Shown piece after piece: positions 42,626 through 53,329 of a stretch of DNA of 64,000 bases. The notes under the pieces are model-generated. The model saw only the letters and a list, made by a program, of their open reading frames with translations. It was not told where the DNA came from and searched no databases. A program made the translations under genes and the position numbers. Location of the stretch: assembly GCF_029543125.1 (NCBI RefSeq), contig NZ_JARQWW010000002.1:310001-374000 (forward strand), written 5' to 3'. The DNA is from Caulobacter segnis. GTDB taxonomy: Bacteria; Pseudomonadota; Alphaproteobacteria; Caulobacterales; Caulobacteraceae. Positions within the stretch are counted from its first letter, which is position 1; the number at the start of each line of letters is the position of its first letter.

Positions 42626-42715
42626 TGTTTTCCCGCGGGCTTAAGGCTTTCGAGACGGCTGCGACCATATTCGCGGCGCGGCGGTCAACCGTGTTGTGCT
42701 TAAAGCCTAGCTAAT

Positions 42716-43366
42716 ATGAGTCACTCTCTGGAACCCTTGGTCTTCGCCGGCGGACGCGACGTGAGGCCGCAACTGGCGGTCAAGCGCGCCATCGACATCG
42801 TGATTTCGGCGGCCGGCATGCTGTTCCTGTCACCTGCCCTGATCGTCATCATGCTGGGCGTGGCCCTGACCTCGCGCGGCGGGGTCTTCTACACCTGCCA
42901 CTGGGTCGGCAAGGGCGGGCGGCGGTTCGACGGTTACAAGTTCCGCACCATGGTCGCCGACGCGGACGCCCAGGAGGCGGCCCTTCAGCACCTGAACGAG
43001 ATGGAAGGCCCGGCCTTCAAGCTGACCAACGATCCGCGGATCACGCCCATCGGCCGCTTCCTGCGCAAGTACAGCCTGGATGAGCTGCCGCAGCTGTGGA
43101 GCGTTCTGAAGGGCGACCTGTCCCTGGTCGGGCCGCGTCCGCCGCGCGTGCACGAGTACGAGCAGTTCACCGACTTCCAGCGCCAGAAGCTGACCGTCCA
43201 GCCGGGCATCACCTGCCTGTGGCAGGTCGAGGGGCGGCACCGCATCAACAACTACGACGACTGGGTCGAACGCGACCTGGAGTACATCCGCACCTGGTCG
43301 CTGGGACTGGATCTGATGATCCTGGTGAAGACGGCCGGCGTGGTGATCAAGGGCACGGGCATATGA
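42716..43366 (+). CDS. Initiating sugar-phosphate transferase (ExoY/PssY type)
   Basis: 216 residues. One membrane segment (about 27-50, [20 protein letters not shown]) precedes the catalytic domain with [28 protein letters not shown] and [11 protein letters not shown]. It transfers a sugar 1-phosphate to undecaprenyl phosphate and so starts each repeat unit. It is the short form without the extra N-terminal membrane helices of WbaP/HfsE. It lies divergent from the WecG gene and overlaps the next gene by four bases (ATGA). Confidence 0.9.
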   Translation: MSHSLEPLVFAGGRDVRPQLAVKRAIDIVISAAGMLFLSPALIVIMLGVALTSRGGVFYTCHWVGKGGRRFDGYKFRTMVADADAQEAALQHLNEMEGPAFKLTNDPRITPIGRFLRKYSLDELPQLWSVLKGDLSLVGPRPPRVHEYEQFTDFQRQKLTVQPGITCLWQVEGRHRINNYDDWVERDLEYIRTWSLGLDLMILVKTAGVVIKGTGI

Positions 43367-44307
43367 GCATCGACATCAGTGTCGTGGTGTTGAGCTACGA
43401 CCGCGTCCACCTGCTGGAGCGGACGCTCAACGCCCTGTTCGCCAGCCCGGCGGGCGCGTCCTACGAGCTGGTGGTGGTGGACAATCATCCCGATCAACTG
43501 GCCCGGGGACTGGTGGAAGGACTGGCGCGCACGGCGCCCGCGCCGGTGACCTATCTGGCCGACGCGCGGCGCAACGTGTCCATCGTCCGCAACCTGGGCA
43601 TCAAGGCGTCCAAGGGGCGCTATGTGGCCTTCGTGGATGACGACGAGGCGCCGCAACCGGGTTGGATCGACGCCCTGACCGAGTGCCTTGACCGCACCGG
43701 CGCCGACGCCTGTTTCGGCCCCAAGCGGCCGGAGTTCGAGAGCGGCCGCCCGCCCGAATGGGACCCGGAAGGCTGGCGCTACACCCTCGACTTTCGGATG
43801 GCGAAGGACGAGCCGATCCACATGTTCGGCCGCCTGCGCAAGAAGGGCAAAGGCCTGGGCAGCGGCAACTCCGCCTATCGCGTCGCGACCTGCATGGAGG
43901 GCGCCGAGCCCTTCGACGTGTCCTATGGCGACGCCAACGGCGAGGACACCCAGTTCCTGTTCCGTCTGGCCCTGGAGGGCAAGCGCTTCGTCTGGACGCC
44001 GGACGCCGTGGTGGTCGAGTTCATCGAGACCGACCGCACCAAGCCCGACTACATGATCACCCGCATGAAGCGGGGCTCGCAGCACTATGCGGCGTCCCGC
44101 ATCGGCACCAGTGACAGCAAGGCCTGGACGCGGGTGAAGGTCAGCTTCCTGGGCCTGGCCCAGTTCATGGTCCATCTGGGCCTGTTCGTGGTCTCGGGCG
44201 AGTTCGCCCGCCGCGACCGCATCGACAACCGCATCGGGATGGCCAAGGGGCTGGGCAAGCTGACCTGGCGCGCGCCCATCGGCTTCATCGACGAGAAGGC
44301 TGTCTAG
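43363..44307 (+). CDS. GT2-family glycosyltransferase
   Basis: 314 residues of the GT-A fold. VVVLSYDRVHLLERTL is the first nucleotide-binding strand, VVDNHPD follows, and the metal-binding FVDDDEAPQPGWI lies near residue 88-100; GLGSGNSAYR and GDANGEDTQFLFRL near 165-200 complete the acceptor side. No membrane helix is clear. It probably adds a sugar to the lipid-linked unit begun by the preceding transferase. The ATG at 43363 is inside the previous stop. Its TAG stop shares the four bases CTAG with the stop of the convergent paralogue. Confidence 0.85.
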   Translation: MSIDISVVVLSYDRVHLLERTLNALFASPAGASYELVVVDNHPDQLARGLVEGLARTAPAPVTYLADARRNVSIVRNLGIKASKGRYVAFVDDDEAPQPGWIDALTECLDRTGADACFGPKRPEFESGRPPEWDPEGWRYTLDFRMAKDEPIHMFGRLRKKGKGLGSGNSAYRVATCMEGAEPFDVSYGDANGEDTQFLFRLALEGKRFVWTPDAVVVEFIETDRTKPDYMITRMKRGSQHYAASRIGTSDSKAWTRVKVSFLGLAQFMVHLGLFVVSGEFARRDRIDNRIGMAKGLGKLTWRAPIGFIDEKAV

Positions 44308-45248
44308 GCGGCCAAGGACGGCTCCTTGATGTAGCCCACCTGACGGGTGGTCAGCTTGCCGACGCCGTTGGCGATCAGCAGACGGCCGCGCAGCCGGCGC
44401 TCCGATCCGAACTCGAACCCGGCCACGGCCAGCGCCGTTCCGGCCGCCACCTGCAACAGGCCCTTCAGTCGAAGAATGGCGGCCGCGCGGGCGGGCCTGG
44501 GCGCGTGGGCGACGTAGATGTTGAAGTAGTGCTGCGCCTCGCGCTTGGCGCGGATCAGGCGGTAGGCGGCGAGCGTCCGGTGCGGCGGCACCGTCTCCAC
44601 CACCCGCGCCTGGGGCGCCCAGACGATGCGGCGGCCCTGCTTGTAGAGGCGGACCATGAGTTCCGCGTCCTCGCCGCCCGCGTCGCCGAAGGCCTCGTCG
44701 AAGGCGTGTCGATCGGGGAAGCAGGTCGCCATCTTGAACAGCGAATTGCCGGTGCCCAGGCCGTGCAGCGGCTTGCCGTCCGCGCGCATGAGCTCGACCA
44801 GCGCGCCGGGCGCCAGGTTCAGGCGGCGGACGAAGGAGTCGCCCGCCGGATCGAAGGCAGGGGCGTTCTCGGCGAAGACCGCCGCCCGCAGACCCACCGC
44901 GATATCCGCGTCGGCGGCGCGCAGAGCGCCCACAAGCTGGTCGGTCCAATCGGGATCGGCGATCTCGTCGTCGTCGATGAAGGCGAGCATGGCGCCGCGC
45001 GCGGCGGCGATGCCGGCGTTGCGCAGGGCCGACATGTTGCGGGTCAGGTCAGCCTGCCAGCGGATCGGCAAGGCGGCGTCCTTCGACATCTCCCGCGCCG
45101 TCGCCAGGCCGGCGGCGTCGGGATGATTGTCGGTGACCAGAATCTCGATTTTCAGACCCAGGGCGTTCCGCTGAGCCAGGCAGGAACGCAGGGTCTGCGC
45201 CAGAAGTTGCGGCCGGTCGTAGGTGGCGATGGAGATGGTCAGGTCCAA
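44304..45248 (-). CDS. GT2-family glycosyltransferase, paralogue of the preceding gene
   Basis: About 314 residues from the TTG at 45248 (LDLTISIATYDRPQLL), the usual GT2 start, with GGGAG seven bases upstream. The frame remains open to another TTG at 45341, which would add 31 residues without domain content. LAFIDDDEIADPDW carries the metal-binding acidic run; GLGTGNSLFKMAT and GDAGGEDAELMVRL match the corresponding parts of the neighbouring gene, and both end in a GLGKLT/GVGKLT motif. The two therefore share ancestry although they are convergent. Donor and acceptor are unknown. Confidence 0.82.
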   Translation of the reverse strand: MDLTISIATYDRPQLLAQTLRSCLAQRNALGLKIEILVTDNHPDAAGLATAREMSKDAALPIRWQADLTRNMSALRNAGIAAARGAMLAFIDDDEIADPDWTDQLVGALRAADADIAVGLRAAVFAENAPAFDPAGDSFVRRLNLAPGALVELMRADGKPLHGLGTGNSLFKMATCFPDRHAFDEAFGDAGGEDAELMVRLYKQGRRIVWAPQARVVETVPPHRTLAAYRLIRAKREAQHYFNIYVAHAPRPARAAAILRLKGLLQVAAGTALAVAGFEFGSERRLRGRLLIANGVGKLTTRQVGYIKEPSLAA

Positions 45249-45533
45249 CGGACAGCTCCCGAAATCCGCCGAGGTTTGCGGGGGCGGCTCGATGAACGCA
45301 ACCCCGGCGACGCATGGCGCCGAAATTGTGGCGCGCGACAAAACTCGAAATCTAGTTCCGGTTGCATTTTGAGCTAAGTCATGTTTGCCAAATGTAAATT
45401 AACCCACATGTAAGGTTAAATGCTTGCGCAACTTGGTCGCATGGACCAAATGGCCGCGCTCGAATATTCGCACGCCTGAAAAGCCATAACTTGGCGCGCG
45501 CGTTTCAATAGTGATTATTAGAAGAGGTCGGCA
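45249..45533. promoter_or_regulatory. Promoter region of the heptose operon
   Basis: 285 bases with a clear AT-rich middle (about 45340-45500) between the divergent GT2 and transaldolase genes. It contains a perfect inverted repeat at 45399-45419, listed separately. No other gene or recognised site was found. AGAAGAGG upstream of 45534 is the ribosome binding site for the transaldolase. Confidence 0.55.
45399..45419. repeat. TTAACC-N9-GGTTAA inverted repeat
   Basis: TTAACC at 45399-45404 and GGTTAA at 45414-45419 are exact reverse complements with a nine-base spacer. The geometry suits a dimeric DNA-binding protein. It differs from the direct TTAA-N7-TTAA spacing of CtrA sites. Confidence 0.5.
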
Positions 45534-46286
45534 ATGGGTCACATCCAGAAGGAATTTCGCGACGCCAACGCCGCCGCCGCCGGCGTCGAACTGAAGCTGT
45601 ATGGCGACGGCGCGAGCCTCGATGACTTCGCCCGGCTGCACGCCGAGGGCCGCGTCACCGGCTTCACCACCAATCCGACCCTGATGTACAAGGCCGGCGT
45701 CACCGACTACGCCGGGTTCGCCAAGCAATTGCTGGCCCTGATCCCCGACATGCCGATCTCCTTCGAGGTGTTCTCGGACGAGTTCGAGGAGATGGAGCGC
45801 CAAGCGCGCCTGATCGCCGGCTGGGGCGAGAACGCCTACGTCAAGATTCCGATCACCAACACCAAGGGCGAAAGCAGCCTGCCGTTGGTGGAGAAGCTGT
45901 CGCGCGAAGGCGTGAAGCTGAACGTCACCGCCATCCTGACCCTGACCCAGGCCGCCGGCACCGTGGCCGCCCTGGACCCGAACGTCCCGGGGATCATCTC
46001 GATCTTCGCCGGCCGCATCGCCGACACCGGCATTGATCCCATGCCGATCATGCGCGCCGCCGTGGCCATGGCCGCCGAAAAGCCGAAGGCCGAGGTCCTG
46101 TGGGCCAGCACCCGTGAAGCCCTGAACATCTATCAGGCCCGCGAGTGCGGCTGCCACATCATCACCGCCACGCCGGACATCCTGAAGAAGATGGACCAGA
46201 TGGCCGGCATGGACCTGGACGCCCTGTCGCTGGACACCGTGGCCATGTTCCGCCGCGACGCCGTCGCCGCCGGGTTCACGCTGTAA
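45534..46286 (+). CDS. Transaldolase-family protein
   Basis: 250 residues, a size typical of the short transaldolase/fructose-6-phosphate aldolase group. VTGFTTNPTLMYKAGV near residue 41 is the conserved N-terminal segment; the Schiff-base Lys lies in NAYVKIPIT near residue 105, and LNVTAILTLTQA and SIFAGRIADTG follow. Transaldolases make sedoheptulose 7-phosphate, the substrate of the isomerase two genes downstream, so a role in supplying that precursor is an attractive inference. The HAD phosphatase gene begins two bases after the stop. Confidence 0.88.
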   Translation: MGHIQKEFRDANAAAAGVELKLYGDGASLDDFARLHAEGRVTGFTTNPTLMYKAGVTDYAGFAKQLLALIPDMPISFEVFSDEFEEMERQARLIAGWGENAYVKIPITNTKGESSLPLVEKLSREGVKLNVTAILTLTQAAGTVAALDPNVPGIISIFAGRIADTGIDPMPIMRAAVAMAAEKPKAEVLWASTREALNIYQARECGCHIITATPDILKKMDQMAGMDLDALSLDTVAMFRRDAVAAGFTL

Positions 46287-46288
46287 TC

Positions 46289-46828
46289 ATGACCAAGCGT
46301 CGCGCCGTCTTCCTCGACCGCGACGGGGTGCTGAACCGCGTCGTCTGGCGCGACGGCAAACCCGCCTCGCCGCGCCGCCCCGAGGAGCTGCAGATCATCC
46401 CGGGCGTGGAGGCCGCCCTGCGCGACCTGAAGGCCGCGGGCTTCTTGCTGTTCGGCGTGACCAACCAGCCGGACGTGCGGCGCGGGCTGATGAGCAACGG
46501 CGAGCTGGACGTGCTGCACGCCATCCTCGACGACGCCCTGCCGATCGACGAGATCGCCGCCTGCCGTCATGACGACCGCGACGGCTGCGGCTGCCGCAAG
46601 CCCAAGGCGGGCCTGCTGCTCGACCTGGCCCAGCGCTGGGACGTGGATCTGCATCGCTCGTGGATGGTCGGGGACATGGACCGCGACACCACCTGCGGCC
46701 GAGCCGCCGGCGTGCGCACCATCCTTCTGGCACGCCCCTACAACAGCGGCGCCGGCGCCGACAGCATCGTCGACGACCTCTACGCGGCCGCCCGCGTGAT
46801 CCTTCAAGACGTCTACCAGAAAGCCTGA
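46289..46828 (+). CDS. gmhB: D-glycero-D-manno-heptose 1,7-bisphosphate phosphatase, HAD family
   Basis: 179 residues. The HAD motif I FLDRDGVLN (Asp nucleophile) is at residue 8-16, motif II in GVTNQPD, and motifs III/IV around CRKPKAG and MVGDMDRD. The CRHDDRDGCGC stretch is the zinc-binding loop of GmhB-type histidinol-phosphatase-like enzymes. It removes the 7-phosphate of heptose 1,7-bisphosphate. It sits two bases after the transaldolase and six before the isomerase, so the operon is tightly packed. Confidence 0.88.
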   Translation: MTKRRAVFLDRDGVLNRVVWRDGKPASPRRPEELQIIPGVEAALRDLKAAGFLLFGVTNQPDVRRGLMSNGELDVLHAILDDALPIDEIAACRHDDRDGCGCRKPKAGLLLDLAQRWDVDLHRSWMVGDMDRDTTCGRAAGVRTILLARPYNSGAGADSIVDDLYAAARVILQDVYQKA

Positions 46829-46834
46829 TCCCCC

Positions 46835-47452
46835 ATGTTCGTCGACCACTTCCTCGATGCGGTGAACCGCGCCGTCGCCGGCCTCGATCGCGCCCAGATC
46901 GACGCCATGGCGCAAGTCCTGGCCGGACGCCGCGAAGCCGGCGGCCGCCTGTTCATCATCGGCGTCGGCGGCAGCGCCGGCCACGCCAGCCACGCCACCA
47001 ACGACTTCCGCAAGATCTGCGGCTTCGAGGCGTACTGCCCGACCGACAACGTCTCGGAGCTGACCGCCCGCATCAATGACGAGGGGTGGGAAGGCACGCT
47101 GTCCACCTGGCTGGAGACCAGCCGCCTGAAGGCCGAAGACGCCCTGCTGGTGTTCTCCGTCGGCGGCGGCAGCGTCGAGCCGCCGGTCAGCGCCAACATC
47201 GTGCGCGCCCTGCAGCTGGCGCAGCAGCGCGGCTCGGCGATCACCGGCATCGTCGGCCGCAACGGCGGCTTCACCGCCCAGGTCGCCGACGCCTGCGTGG
47301 TGATCCCGACCGTCGATCCGCAACTGATCACCCCGATCGTCGAGGGCCTCGCCGCCGTGGTCTGGCACCTGCTGGTCAGCCACCCGGCGCTGTCCCTGCA
47401 CAAGGGCCATTGGGAGCAGATCGCCCCCGTCGAGGCCCCGGCCGCCGAATGA
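46835..47452 (+). CDS. gmhA: Phosphoheptose isomerase, SIS domain
   Basis: 205 residues. The SIS core reads LFIIGVGGSAGHASHATNDFRK near residue 38-60, then PTDNVSELTARINDEGW, ALLVFSVGGGS and GRNGGFTAQVADACVVIP. GmhA turns sedoheptulose 7-phosphate into D-glycero-D-manno-heptose 7-phosphate. The NDFRK and TDNVSEL stretches fit the GmhA-like enzymes found beside heptose kinases for GDP-heptose pathways. It overlaps the next gene by four bases (ATGA). Confidence 0.87.
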   Translation: MFVDHFLDAVNRAVAGLDRAQIDAMAQVLAGRREAGGRLFIIGVGGSAGHASHATNDFRKICGFEAYCPTDNVSELTARINDEGWEGTLSTWLETSRLKAEDALLVFSVGGGSVEPPVSANIVRALQLAQQRGSAITGIVGRNGGFTAQVADACVVIPTVDPQLITPIVEGLAAVVWHLLVSHPALSLHKGHWEQIAPVEAPAAE

Positions 47453-48459
47453 TCTCCACGCGCACCCCCCTGCGCGTCACCCTGGGCGGCGGCGGCACGG
47501 ACCTGGAAAGCTACTATCGCCACGGCGGCGGATTCATCTTCGCCATGGCGCTGGACAAGTACATCCACATCACCGCCCACCGCCCGGCCTTCGAACGGCG
47601 CGTGCTGATCCACGGCCCGCACCCGGAAGCCGCCGACCGCAGCCTGGACATCCAGCACGAGCTGGTGCGCGAGGCGCTGCTGCGCCACGGCCTGCATGAC
47701 CGTGTGGAGCTGGCCTCCATCGCCGACATCGCCGGCGGCACCGGCCTGGGCTCATCGAGCTGCTTCCTGGTCGGCTTCCTGCACGCCCTGCACGCCCTGA
47801 AGGGCGAGCGCCCGACGCCGGCCCAACTGGCGGAAGAGGCCTGCACCCTGGAGATCGACGTCCTCAACAAGGGCATCGGCAAGCAGGATCAATACATGGC
47901 CGCCTTCGGGGGGCTGACCACCCTGGACATCGCGCCGGACGGCAAGGTGACCGTGGGCAAGGTCGAGCTCGACCCCGAGGTCGAGGCCGCCTTCGTGCGC
48001 CACACCCACATCTACTACACCGGCCTGCGCCGGGACGCGGCCGTGATCCTGGAAGACCAGCACAAGGCCATGCTGGGCGCGGACGAGCAGGACGAGGCCC
48101 GCCGCAAGACGCAGGAGAACCTCGGCTTCATCAAGGACCTGGGCTACCGTATCCGCGACGCGTGGAAGGCGGGCGACCTGGAGGGCTGGGGCGAGATGCT
48201 GCACGAGCACTGGACCCACAAGAAGAAGCTGTCCTCGAAGATCAGCTGGCCGCACATCGACGCCATCTATGACGAGGCGCGCAGCGCCTATGGCGTGACC
48301 GGCGGCAAGGTGATCGGCGCCGGCGGCGGCGGCTTCCTGATGCTGTTCACGCCCGGCGACGGCGAGGCGCTGGAAGCCTTCATGGTCCGCAACAACATGC
48401 CCCGCCTGCACTATGGCGTCGATCACGGCGGCACCCGCGTGCTGGAAGCCGTCGGCTGA
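47449..48459 (+). CDS. GHMP-family sugar kinase, heptose 7-phosphate kinase-like (first copy)
   Basis: 336 residues. The start STRTPLRVTLGGGGTDLESYY carries GHMP motif 1; motif 2 is GGTGLGSSSCFLVGFLHAL near residue 97-115 and motif 3 is KVIGAGGGGFLMLF near the C-terminus. The family phosphorylates galactose, mevalonate or heptose 7-phosphate; the operon indicates heptose 7-phosphate or a derivative. It differs clearly from the next gene, so the pair is an old duplication or two activities. The stop shares its final A with the ATG of that next gene. Confidence 0.82.
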   Translation: MISTRTPLRVTLGGGGTDLESYYRHGGGFIFAMALDKYIHITAHRPAFERRVLIHGPHPEAADRSLDIQHELVREALLRHGLHDRVELASIADIAGGTGLGSSSCFLVGFLHALHALKGERPTPAQLAEEACTLEIDVLNKGIGKQDQYMAAFGGLTTLDIAPDGKVTVGKVELDPEVEAAFVRHTHIYYTGLRRDAAVILEDQHKAMLGADEQDEARRKTQENLGFIKDLGYRIRDAWKAGDLEGWGEMLHEHWTHKKKLSSKISWPHIDAIYDEARSAYGVTGGKVIGAGGGGFLMLFTPGDGEALEAFMVRNNMPRLHYGVDHGGTRVLEAVG

Positions 48460-49541
48460 TGCCAGAGAAGCCGGTGATTGGGCGGCCGGCAAGCGAACGG
48501 CCGGTGATCGCGCCCATGCGGGCCCGCGCGCCCCTGCGCCTGGGTCTGGCCGGCGGCGGCACCGACCTTTCGCCCTACTGCGACCAGTACGGCGGGGCCG
48601 TGCTGAACGTCACCATCGACCGCTTCGCCTTCGCCCATGTGAGCCCTTCGGCGGACGGCCAGATCGTGTTTCGCGCCAGCGATCTGGGCGAGGAGGAGCG
48701 CTACGCCCCCGGCCAGGAGATCGACGGCGGCGCCGGCCTGATCCTGCACAAGGCGGTCTACAGCCATTTCGTGGAGACCTATCTGGACGGCGTACGGGTT
48801 CCGCTGGTGGTGTCGACCACGGCCGACGCCCCGCCCGGATCGGGCCTGGGCTCCTCCTCCGCCGTGGTGGTGGCGCTGATCGAGGCGTTCCGCGCCGCCC
48901 TGGACGCGCCGCTGGGGCCGTATGAGGTCGCGCGCCTGGCCTTCGAGATCGAGCGCCTGCGCCTGGGTCTGGCCGGCGGCCGGCAGGACCAGTACGCCGC
49001 CGCCTTCGGCGGGCTGAACTACATCGAATTTCTCGACGGGGAGCGGGTGGTGGTCAATCCGCTGCGCGCCTCGCGCGACCATCTGATTGAGCTGGAGTCC
49101 TCGCTGGTGGCCTGCTTCACCGGCCAGTCGCGCCGGTCGGAGACGATCATCCGCGAACAGCTCAAGGGCCTGAACGCCGACGACCCGGTGACCCTGGAGA
49201 GCATGCACGCCCTGAAGGCGGACGCGGCCTCCATGAAGGCGGCGGTGCTGGCCGGCGACGTGCGCGAGGTGGCCGAGATTCTGAACCGCTCCTGGCGGGC
49301 CAAGAAGCGCACCGCCAGCGGGGTCGCCACCAGCGAGGTGGACCGCCTGTACGACCTGGCCATGGCGGCCGGCGCCTGGGGCGGCAAGGTGTCGGGCGCC
49401 GGCGGCGGCGGCTTCCTGATGCTGCTGACCGATCCGGAGAACCGCTATCGCCTGGTCGAGGCGCTGAACGCCGCGGGTGGACAGGCCGGGGCGGTGAAGT
49501 TCACCTATGACGGCGCCGAGGCTTGGCGCGTGCGCCGGTAG
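48459..49541 (+). CDS. hddA: D-glycero-D-manno-heptose 7-phosphate kinase-like GHMP kinase (second copy)
   Basis: 360 residues. An extra N-terminal 20 residues precede RARAPLRLGLAGGGTDLSPYCDQYGG, the start I recall for HddA. Motif 2 is APPGSGLGSSSAVVVAL near residue 122-140 and motif 3 KVSGAGGGGFLMLL near 312. HddA makes heptose 1,7-bisphosphate, the substrate of the phosphatase in this operon. An internal ATG at residue 20 is a possible alternative start. The nucleotidyltransferase gene follows after ten bases. Confidence 0.83.
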   Translation: MPEKPVIGRPASERPVIAPMRARAPLRLGLAGGGTDLSPYCDQYGGAVLNVTIDRFAFAHVSPSADGQIVFRASDLGEEERYAPGQEIDGGAGLILHKAVYSHFVETYLDGVRVPLVVSTTADAPPGSGLGSSSAVVVALIEAFRAALDAPLGPYEVARLAFEIERLRLGLAGGRQDQYAAAFGGLNYIEFLDGERVVVNPLRASRDHLIELESSLVACFTGQSRRSETIIREQLKGLNADDPVTLESMHALKADAASMKAAVLAGDVREVAEILNRSWRAKKRTASGVATSEVDRLYDLAMAAGAWGGKVSGAGGGGFLMLLTDPENRYRLVEALNAAGGQAGAVKFTYDGAEAWRVRR

Positions 49542-49551
49542 AGCCGAACCC

Positions 49552-50232
49552 ATGAAGCAGTGCGTGATCCTGGCGGGCGGCCGCGGCACGCGCCTGGGCG
49601 CGCTGGGCGAGAACCTGCCCAAGCCGTTGCAGCCGGTGGCCGAGCGGCCGTTCCTGGCCCACCTGTTCGCCAAGGCGGCGCGGAGCGGCATTTCGGAAAT
49701 CCTGCTGCTGGCCGGATTCAAGGCGCAGATGATCGCCGCCTTCGCCGAGGACGAGGTCCGCCGCTATCCGGGCGTGAAGGTATCGCTGTCGATCGAGCCG
49801 GAGCCGCTGGGCACCGCCGGGGCCCTCGCGCATGCGAGCTCGAAGCTCGATGAGCGCTTTCTGCTGGTCAATGGCGACACCTGGTTCGACTTCGACTGGC
49901 GGGCGCTGAGCGTCGGCGAGCCGGCCTTCGCCGCCGTGGCGCTGCGTCATGTGGAGATCGCCGACCGTTACGAGACGGCGCAACTGCACGGCGGCATGAT
50001 CACGGCGCTTGAGCCGCGCGATCCGCAGCGCGCCGAGGGCCTGATCAACGGCGGCGTCTATGCCATGGACCGCAGAGCGATTTTGGCTGGCGAGGTGTCG
50101 CTCGAGCAGGAGACCCTGCCGCGTCTTTGCCGCGAGGGCCGCCTGGCCGGCGCCCGCTTCGACGGCGCCTTCATCGACATCGGCGTGCCCGAGAGTCTGG
50201 CCGCCGCGCAGGACATGACCTTTTCAAGCTGA
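49552..50232 (+). CDS. hddC: Sugar-1-phosphate nucleotidyltransferase, HddC-like
   Basis: 226 residues. The nucleotide-binding ILAGGRGTRLGALGENLPKPLQPV is at residues 6-29, EPLGTAGAL near 85-93 binds the base and sugar, and VNGDTWFDFDW near 108 holds the metal Asp. The operon makes GDP-D-glycero-alpha-D-manno-heptose the expected product, but NTP preference cannot be read directly. ATG at 49552 is chosen because the catalytic strand starts two residues later; the longer frame has no added domain. It ends the operon begun by transaldolase. Confidence 0.85.
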   Translation: MKQCVILAGGRGTRLGALGENLPKPLQPVAERPFLAHLFAKAARSGISEILLLAGFKAQMIAAFAEDEVRRYPGVKVSLSIEPEPLGTAGALAHASSKLDERFLLVNGDTWFDFDWRALSVGEPAFAAVALRHVEIADRYETAQLHGGMITALEPRDPQRAEGLINGGVYAMDRRAILAGEVSLEQETLPRLCREGRLAGARFDGAFIDIGVPESLAAAQDMTFSS

Positions 50233-50270
50233 GCGGCAAAGACCGTCACGAACATACAAGCGGGCGGCCG

Positions 50271-50804
50271 ATGACAGGCGCAGGCTTCACCCATCGCAGC
50301 ATCGAGCTGATGGGGTTCGCCATGATCCTGTTCTACTTCACCCTCTTCCACAGCGTGATCGCCCTGATCGCGCTCGCCTCCGGCCTCATGGCCGTCGCCG
50401 CCCTGCTGGGCGCGCACGTGCAGCGGTTCTGGACGCCGCTGTTCCTGGTCACCGCCGCGGGCACCACGGCCACCGGCTTCATGTTCCCGCTGCCGGGAAT
50501 CACGCCGGCGGTGGCGACAGGGATCGTCGCGACCCTGGTGTTCGCCGCCATGCTCGTCGCACGGCTGCGCGGCTTCGCCGGCCTGTGGCGCGGCGTCTAT
50601 CTGGGAAGCTTCGTGGCCCAGGTCTATTTCCTGGCCTTCGTGGCCGTGGCCCAGGCCTTCACCAAGATCCCCGTCCTGCAGGCCGCCGCCCCGACCCTGT
50701 CGGAGCCGCCGTTCGCCGCCAGCCAGGCGATCATGCTGGCGCTGTTCGTCGGCTTCGGCCTTGCGGTCGTACGAGGCCGGCGCGCGCCGACGGCGGTCGC
50801 CTGA
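50271..50804 (+). CDS. Small integral membrane protein, unknown function
   Basis: 177 residues with five or six hydrophobic helices (for example LMGFAMILFYFTLFHSVIALIALASGLMAVAALLGAH written as two segments near 13-50, and ones near 60, 85, 115 and 155). No family is recognised. ATG at 50271 is 38 bases after the heptose operon; an ATG 42 bases further in is possible. It is convergent with the next small gene, whose stop is one base away. Confidence 0.65.
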   Translation: MTGAGFTHRSIELMGFAMILFYFTLFHSVIALIALASGLMAVAALLGAHVQRFWTPLFLVTAAGTTATGFMFPLPGITPAVATGIVATLVFAAMLVARLRGFAGLWRGVYLGSFVAQVYFLAFVAVAQAFTKIPVLQAAAPTLSEPPFAASQAIMLALFVGFGLAVVRGRRAPTAVA

Positions 50805-50805
50805 C

Positions 50806-51123
50806 CTACTGGTTGCGTCTCAGGCGGTCCCGCATCTGCTGGACCGCCTCCTCACGCCCCTTCTCGACCGAGCGCTGGATCACGGCCACATCGTAGTCGG
50901 CCTGGCTGGTGACACAGGTGAAATACTCGGTGACGGCCCGGTTATAGGCGGCGGCGGCGAAGGTGGTGTTGCGCGCGGGGCGCCGCGGCTCCTCGCAAAC
51001 GGGCTTCCACACCACGCCGCCTGCCTGGGTGTCGAGGCGTCCCTTGGTGGTCTCCGAGGACTGAGCGCACACGGCGCCGGTCAGCAGAAACCACGAAGCG
51101 GCGGCCAGCAGCAGAACACGCAT
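50806..51123 (-). CDS. Small secreted protein, unknown function
   Basis: 105 residues with a signal peptide (RVLLLAAASWFLLTGAVCAQ, cleavage after VCA or CAQ). The mature part has two cysteines (VCEEP and YFTCVTS) that could form a disulfide, and a basic helical C-terminus. No family is recognised. The ATG at 51123 follows AGGGAA. It is a separate unit 65 bases after the stop of the FG-GAP gene on the same strand. Confidence 0.65.
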   Translation of the reverse strand: MRVLLLAAASWFLLTGAVCAQSSETTKGRLDTQAGGVVWKPVCEEPRRPARNTTFAAAAYNRAVTEYFTCVTSQADYDVAVIQRSVEKGREEAVQQMRDRLRRNQ

Positions 51124-51188
51124 GGGAAATTCCCTGAGAAGGTGACGCCCGCTGTCGCTAGCGCGCGTCGCCTCCCGGGGGAAGCACC

Positions 51189-53312
<2,124 letters not shown>

Positions 53313-53329
53313 GAAGACTGCTCCTTTGA

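Noticed and set aside
36223-45248. Holdfast (hfs) locus
   Set aside because: Several gene types match, but there is no HfsH-type deacetylase or HfsG-type transferase, and the gene order differs. A general exopolysaccharide locus is the safer call.
45399-45419. CtrA binding site
   Set aside because: The TTAA elements are 13 bases apart and inverted rather than direct with a seven-base spacer.
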